This document shows positions 10,183 through 12,240 of a stretch of 12,240 nt of DNA, piece after piece (positions within the stretch are counted from its first letter, which is position 1; each line of letters opens with the position of its first letter). A program made the translations under genes and the position numbers. This DNA is from an uncultured Flavobacteriaceae bacterium. GTDB lineage: Bacteria > Bacteroidota > Bacteroidia > Flavobacteriales > Flavobacteriaceae. Below the pieces are notes generated by a model, which was not told the DNA's origin, did not search any database, and saw only the letters and a list, made by a program, of their open reading frames with translations. The DNA is taken from assembly GCA_938074515.1 (NCBI GenBank), contig CALJFV010000096.1:1-12240 (forward strand), written 5' to 3'.

Positions 10183-10497
10183 ATGTCTGACAAAAAAACA
10201 CCAAAGCCCAATCAAATTAATATAGAGTTGGATGAAAATATAGCTCAAGGAATTTACAGTAACCTTGCGATTATCAATCATTCACAATCTGAATTTGTAC
10301 TTGACTTTATCTCGGTAATGCCAGGGGTGCCCAAAAGTAAAGTGAAGTCTCGAATCGTGCTCACGCCGCAACACGCAAAGCGTTTGCTCAAAGCAATTGC
10401 CGATAATGTGCAGCGCTTTGAGTCTATTCATGGTGAAATTAAGGATTATCAGCAATCCACCATGCCCATTAATTTTGGCCCTACGGGTGAGGCTTAA
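10183..10497 (+). CDS. DUF3467 family protein, function unknown
   Basis: A small 104-residue protein. The segment [24 protein letters not shown] followed by [28 protein letters not shown] is the pattern of the DUF3467 family (recognised by eye, not searched), which has no established function. It has no signal peptide, no membrane segment, no cysteine and no metal-site motif. The N-terminus is polar and lysine-rich, the middle looks like beta strands followed by a helix, and the C-terminus is loosely structured with prolines and glycines. This gene commonly follows rpoC in Flavobacteriia and other Bacteroidetes, from general knowledge, which hints at a link to transcription or growth, but that is inference. 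ATG at 10183 is preceded by GCGGAACT, not a clear Shine-Dalgarno sequence. The stop overlaps that of prfC on the other strand. Confidence 0.85.
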   Translation: MSDKKTPKPNQINIELDENIAQGIYSNLAIINHSQSEFVLDFISVMPGVPKSKVKSRIVLTPQHAKRLLKAIADNVQRFESIHGEIKDYQQSTMPINFGPTGEA

Positions 10498-12083
10498 TTA
10501 AATTCACTAACAAAGTGGAATTTAATGCTAGGGTAGTTTTGTTGGGTCATCTGAAGCGTGAATGCAGAGTCCGCAAAAAATACTTGTTGCCCTGATTTAT
10601 CTCGGGCGAGGAATTTTGATTTGACACGTTTAAAATCGGCATATTCCGTGTTTTTAGGATCACTTGGTTCAATCCAGCAAGCTTTAAAAACATTAAGTGG
10701 TTCGTAACTGCACTTTGCTCCGTACTCGTGTTCGAGACGATATTGTATGACTTCAAACTGTAGTGCTCCTACTGTGCCAATAACTTTTCGTCCATTCAAA
10801 TCTAGGGTAAAAAGCTGGGCAACACCTTCGTCCATGAGCTGATCAATCCCTTTTTCGAGTTGTTTACTTTTCATGGGATCAGCATTGTTGATGTATTTGA
10901 AGTGCTCTGGTGAAAAGCTCGGAATACCCTTGTATTCCATATCTTCCCCTTCGGTCAAGGTGTCCCCGATTTTAAAATTACCGGTATCGTGAAGTCCCAC
11001 GATGTCTCCAGGGTAACTGATGTCCACAATTTCTTTTTTCTCAGCAAAAAAGGCATTAGGACTTGAAAACTTCATCTTTTTTCCAGAACGTACGTGCCAA
11101 TATGGTGTGTTGCGCTCAAACGTCCCTGAGACTATTTTAACAAAAGCCAAGCGATCTCGGTGTTTGGGATCCATATTGGCATGAATCTTAAATACGAAAC
11201 CTGAAAACTTATCTTCAATAGGGCGAACGACACGCGTGCTGCTCTCCTTTGGTTTTGGTTCAGGGGCGATGGCAATAAAAGCGTCGAGTAATTCTCGTAC
11301 GCCAAAATTATTTAAGGCTGACCCGAAAAAGACCGGGTGGAGGGTACTATCAAGGTAGGCGTGCTGGTCAAAATCTGGGTATACTTCATGGACTAATTCC
11401 AGATTTTCTCGAAGTGCTGAAGCTGCTCTAGCCCCTACAATTTGGTCCAACTGGACATCCTCGATATTTTCTATTTGAATGGTCTCCTCAATGTTTTTTC
11501 GGGAATCACCACCAAAAAGATTGACATTTTTCTCCCAAATATTATAGATTCCCTTGAAATCATAGCCCATACCAATTGGGAAGGAGAGCGGGGTAACAGA
11601 GAGTTGCAGCTTTTGCTCAATTTCATCGAGTAAATCAAAAGCATCTTTCCCTTCGCGATCGAGTTTGTTAATGAAAACAATAATTGGAATTCGGCGCATA
11701 CGGCAAACTTCAACGAGTTTCTCCGTTTGTTCCTCAACGCCTTTGGCCACATCGATGACAACAATTACACTATCGACAGCGGTAAGTGTGCGAAAAGTGT
11801 CTTCAGCAAAATCCTTATGTCCTGGTGTATCTAAGATATTTATTTTAAGGCCTTTATATTCAAAAGCCAATACTGATGTCGCCACGGAGATCCCTCGTTG
11901 ACGCTCAATTTCCATAAAATCTGAGGTAGCACTCTTTTTAATTTTATTGCTCTTGACAGCACCCGCCTCTTGGATGGCACCTCCAAAAAGGAGCAACTTC
12001 TCAGTCAAGGTTGTTTTACCCGCATCAGGATGGGAAATAATGCCAAATGTTTTTCGCCTCTTGATTTCTTTGTCTAAGGACAT
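10494..12083 (-). CDS. prfC: Peptide chain release factor 3 (RF3), GTPase
   Basis: RF3, 529 residues, a translational GTPase that removes RF1 or RF2 from the ribosome after peptide release. GTP-binding motifs: P-loop HPDAGKTT at 18-25, switch region ERQRGIS at 60-66, DTPGH at 85-89 and NKLD at 139-142. The RF3-type segment [14 protein letters not shown] follows the P-loop, and RF3-like middle and C-terminal domains complete the protein, which distinguishes it from EF-G (about 700 residues). ATG at 12083 is chosen over a TTG at 12101 because it yields the family N-terminus [15 protein letters not shown] and the same length as E. coli RF3. The TTG also lies within the predicted promoter element. 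The gene converges on the DUF3467 gene and their stop codons interlock. It is intact. Confidence 0.97.
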   Translation of the reverse strand: MSLDKEIKRRKTFGIISHPDAGKTTLTEKLLLFGGAIQEAGAVKSNKIKKSATSDFMEIERQRGISVATSVLAFEYKGLKINILDTPGHKDFAEDTFRTLTAVDSVIVVIDVAKGVEEQTEKLVEVCRMRRIPIIVFINKLDREGKDAFDLLDEIEQKLQLSVTPLSFPIGMGYDFKGIYNIWEKNVNLFGGDSRKNIEETIQIENIEDVQLDQIVGARAASALRENLELVHEVYPDFDQHAYLDSTLHPVFFGSALNNFGVRELLDAFIAIAPEPKPKESSTRVVRPIEDKFSGFVFKIHANMDPKHRDRLAFVKIVSGTFERNTPYWHVRSGKKMKFSSPNAFFAEKKEIVDISYPGDIVGLHDTGNFKIGDTLTEGEDMEYKGIPSFSPEHFKYINNADPMKSKQLEKGIDQLMDEGVAQLFTLDLNGRKVIGTVGALQFEVIQYRLEHEYGAKCSYEPLNVFKACWIEPSDPKNTEYADFKRVKSKFLARDKSGQQVFFADSAFTLQMTQQNYPSIKFHFVSEFN

Positions 12084-12098
12084 ATTAGGAATTTGGGG

Positions 12099-12131
12099 CA
12101 AAGATAGCCATAGAGTGAAAAATGAGGTAAA
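12099..12131 (-). promoter_or_regulatory. Predicted Bacteroidetes-type promoter of prfC
   Basis: On the - strand, TATCTTTG (12106 down to 12099) matches the Bacteroidetes -7 consensus TAnnTTTG at every fixed position. A TTTA (12131 down to 12128) lies 21 bases further upstream, three of four bases matching the -33 element TTTG. Transcription would start only a few bases downstream of the -7 box, giving a leader of roughly 10 bases or less before the ATG at 12083. The -33 half is weak and overlaps an A/T palindrome (12128-12144). Confidence 0.55.
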
Positions 12132-12144
12132 TAAATATTATTTA
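12128..12144. repeat. A/T-only palindrome at the prfC -33 region
   Basis: TAAATAA and TTATTTA form a perfect 7-bp inverted repeat around ATA. It covers the proposed -33 element of prfC. A/T-only palindromes are common by chance in such DNA, so regulatory meaning is uncertain. Confidence 0.2.
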
Positions 12145-12240
12145 ATAATTCCTACATTTTTGCTAACTGTAATATTCATTAATTCAGATGTTTACGAATT
12201 TAGGAATCAATTTATTCCTACGAAATAATACTATTTTGTG

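Larger units (their letters stand above)
12086..12220. repeat. Cluster of TAGGAAT/ATTCCTA motifs upstream of prfC
   Basis: The 7-mer TAGGAAT occurs at 12086-12092 and 12201-12207, and its reverse complement ATTCCTA at 12148-12154 and 12214-12220. The last two copies on the right (12201 and 12214) form a perfect inverted repeat with a 6-base spacer. The leftmost copy lies between the prfC -7 element and the prfC start codon. This could be an operator for a dimeric regulator, or chance in A/T-rich DNA. No known regulator can be named. Confidence 0.35.

Noticed and set aside
12084..12101. A 6-residue N-terminal extension of prfC from TTG 12101
   Set aside because: The TTG overlaps the predicted -7 promoter element, and the ATG at 12083 gives exactly the usual RF3 length.
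12201..12220. The inverted repeat at 12201-12220 as an intrinsic terminator of a neighbouring gene
   Set aside because: The stem is only 7 A/T-rich base pairs with a 6-base loop and no T run on either side.
1..12240. A novel system, defence island, mobile element, CRISPR array, tRNA or rRNA gene
   Set aside because: All long open frames are accounted for by conserved housekeeping genes plus one small DUF3467 protein. No transposase, integrase, direct-repeat array or tRNA-like cloverleaf was seen on either strand.

Overview
The window is a housekeeping stretch from a member of the Bacteroidetes, most likely class Flavobacteriia (order Flavobacteriales). Evidence: the flavobacterial character of the RpoB, RpoC and RF3 proteins; a small DUF3467 protein directly behind rpoC; no Shine-Dalgarno sequence before any of the seven visible start codons; A/T-rich gaps between genes; and one perfect Bacteroidetes-type -7 promoter element (TAnnTTTG) before prfC. 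The genus cannot be fixed from this window.

Layout, left to right on the + strand. 1-95: the 3' end of rplK (L11). 117-1783: rplA (L1), rplJ (L10) and rplL (L7/L12). 1784-1918: a 135-base gap with a strong attenuator-like hairpin. 1919-5731: rpoB (beta). 5732-5813: an 82-base gap. 5814-10115: rpoC (beta prime). 10127-10159: a textbook intrinsic terminator. 10183-10497: a DUF3467 protein. On the - strand, 10494-12083 is prfC (release factor 3), whose stop codon interlocks with that of the DUF3467 gene. 12084-12240 is an A/T-rich upstream region holding the prfC promoter and a cluster of short inverted repeats.

How the parts work together: L11, L1, L10 and L7/L12 make up the L1 stalk and the factor-binding stalk of the 50S subunit. 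Beta and beta prime form the catalytic core of RNA polymerase. Joining them in one transcription unit (rplKAJL-rpoBC) is the conserved bacterial arrangement that coordinates ribosome and polymerase supply. The rplL-rpoB hairpin sits where ribosomal-protein and polymerase output are separated in other bacteria. RF3 is a GTPase that recycles class I release factors and acts at the ribosomal factor site built from L11 and L7/L12; it is a separate, convergent gene.

No new multi-gene system, mobile element, CRISPR array, tRNA or rRNA gene was seen. All full-length genes are intact and their key residues are present. The items worth a second look are small regulatory structures: the three-arm structure between rplL and rpoB, the repeated TAGGAAT motif before prfC, the interlocking stop codons, and the DUF3467 gene placed between a strong terminator and no recognisable promoter.
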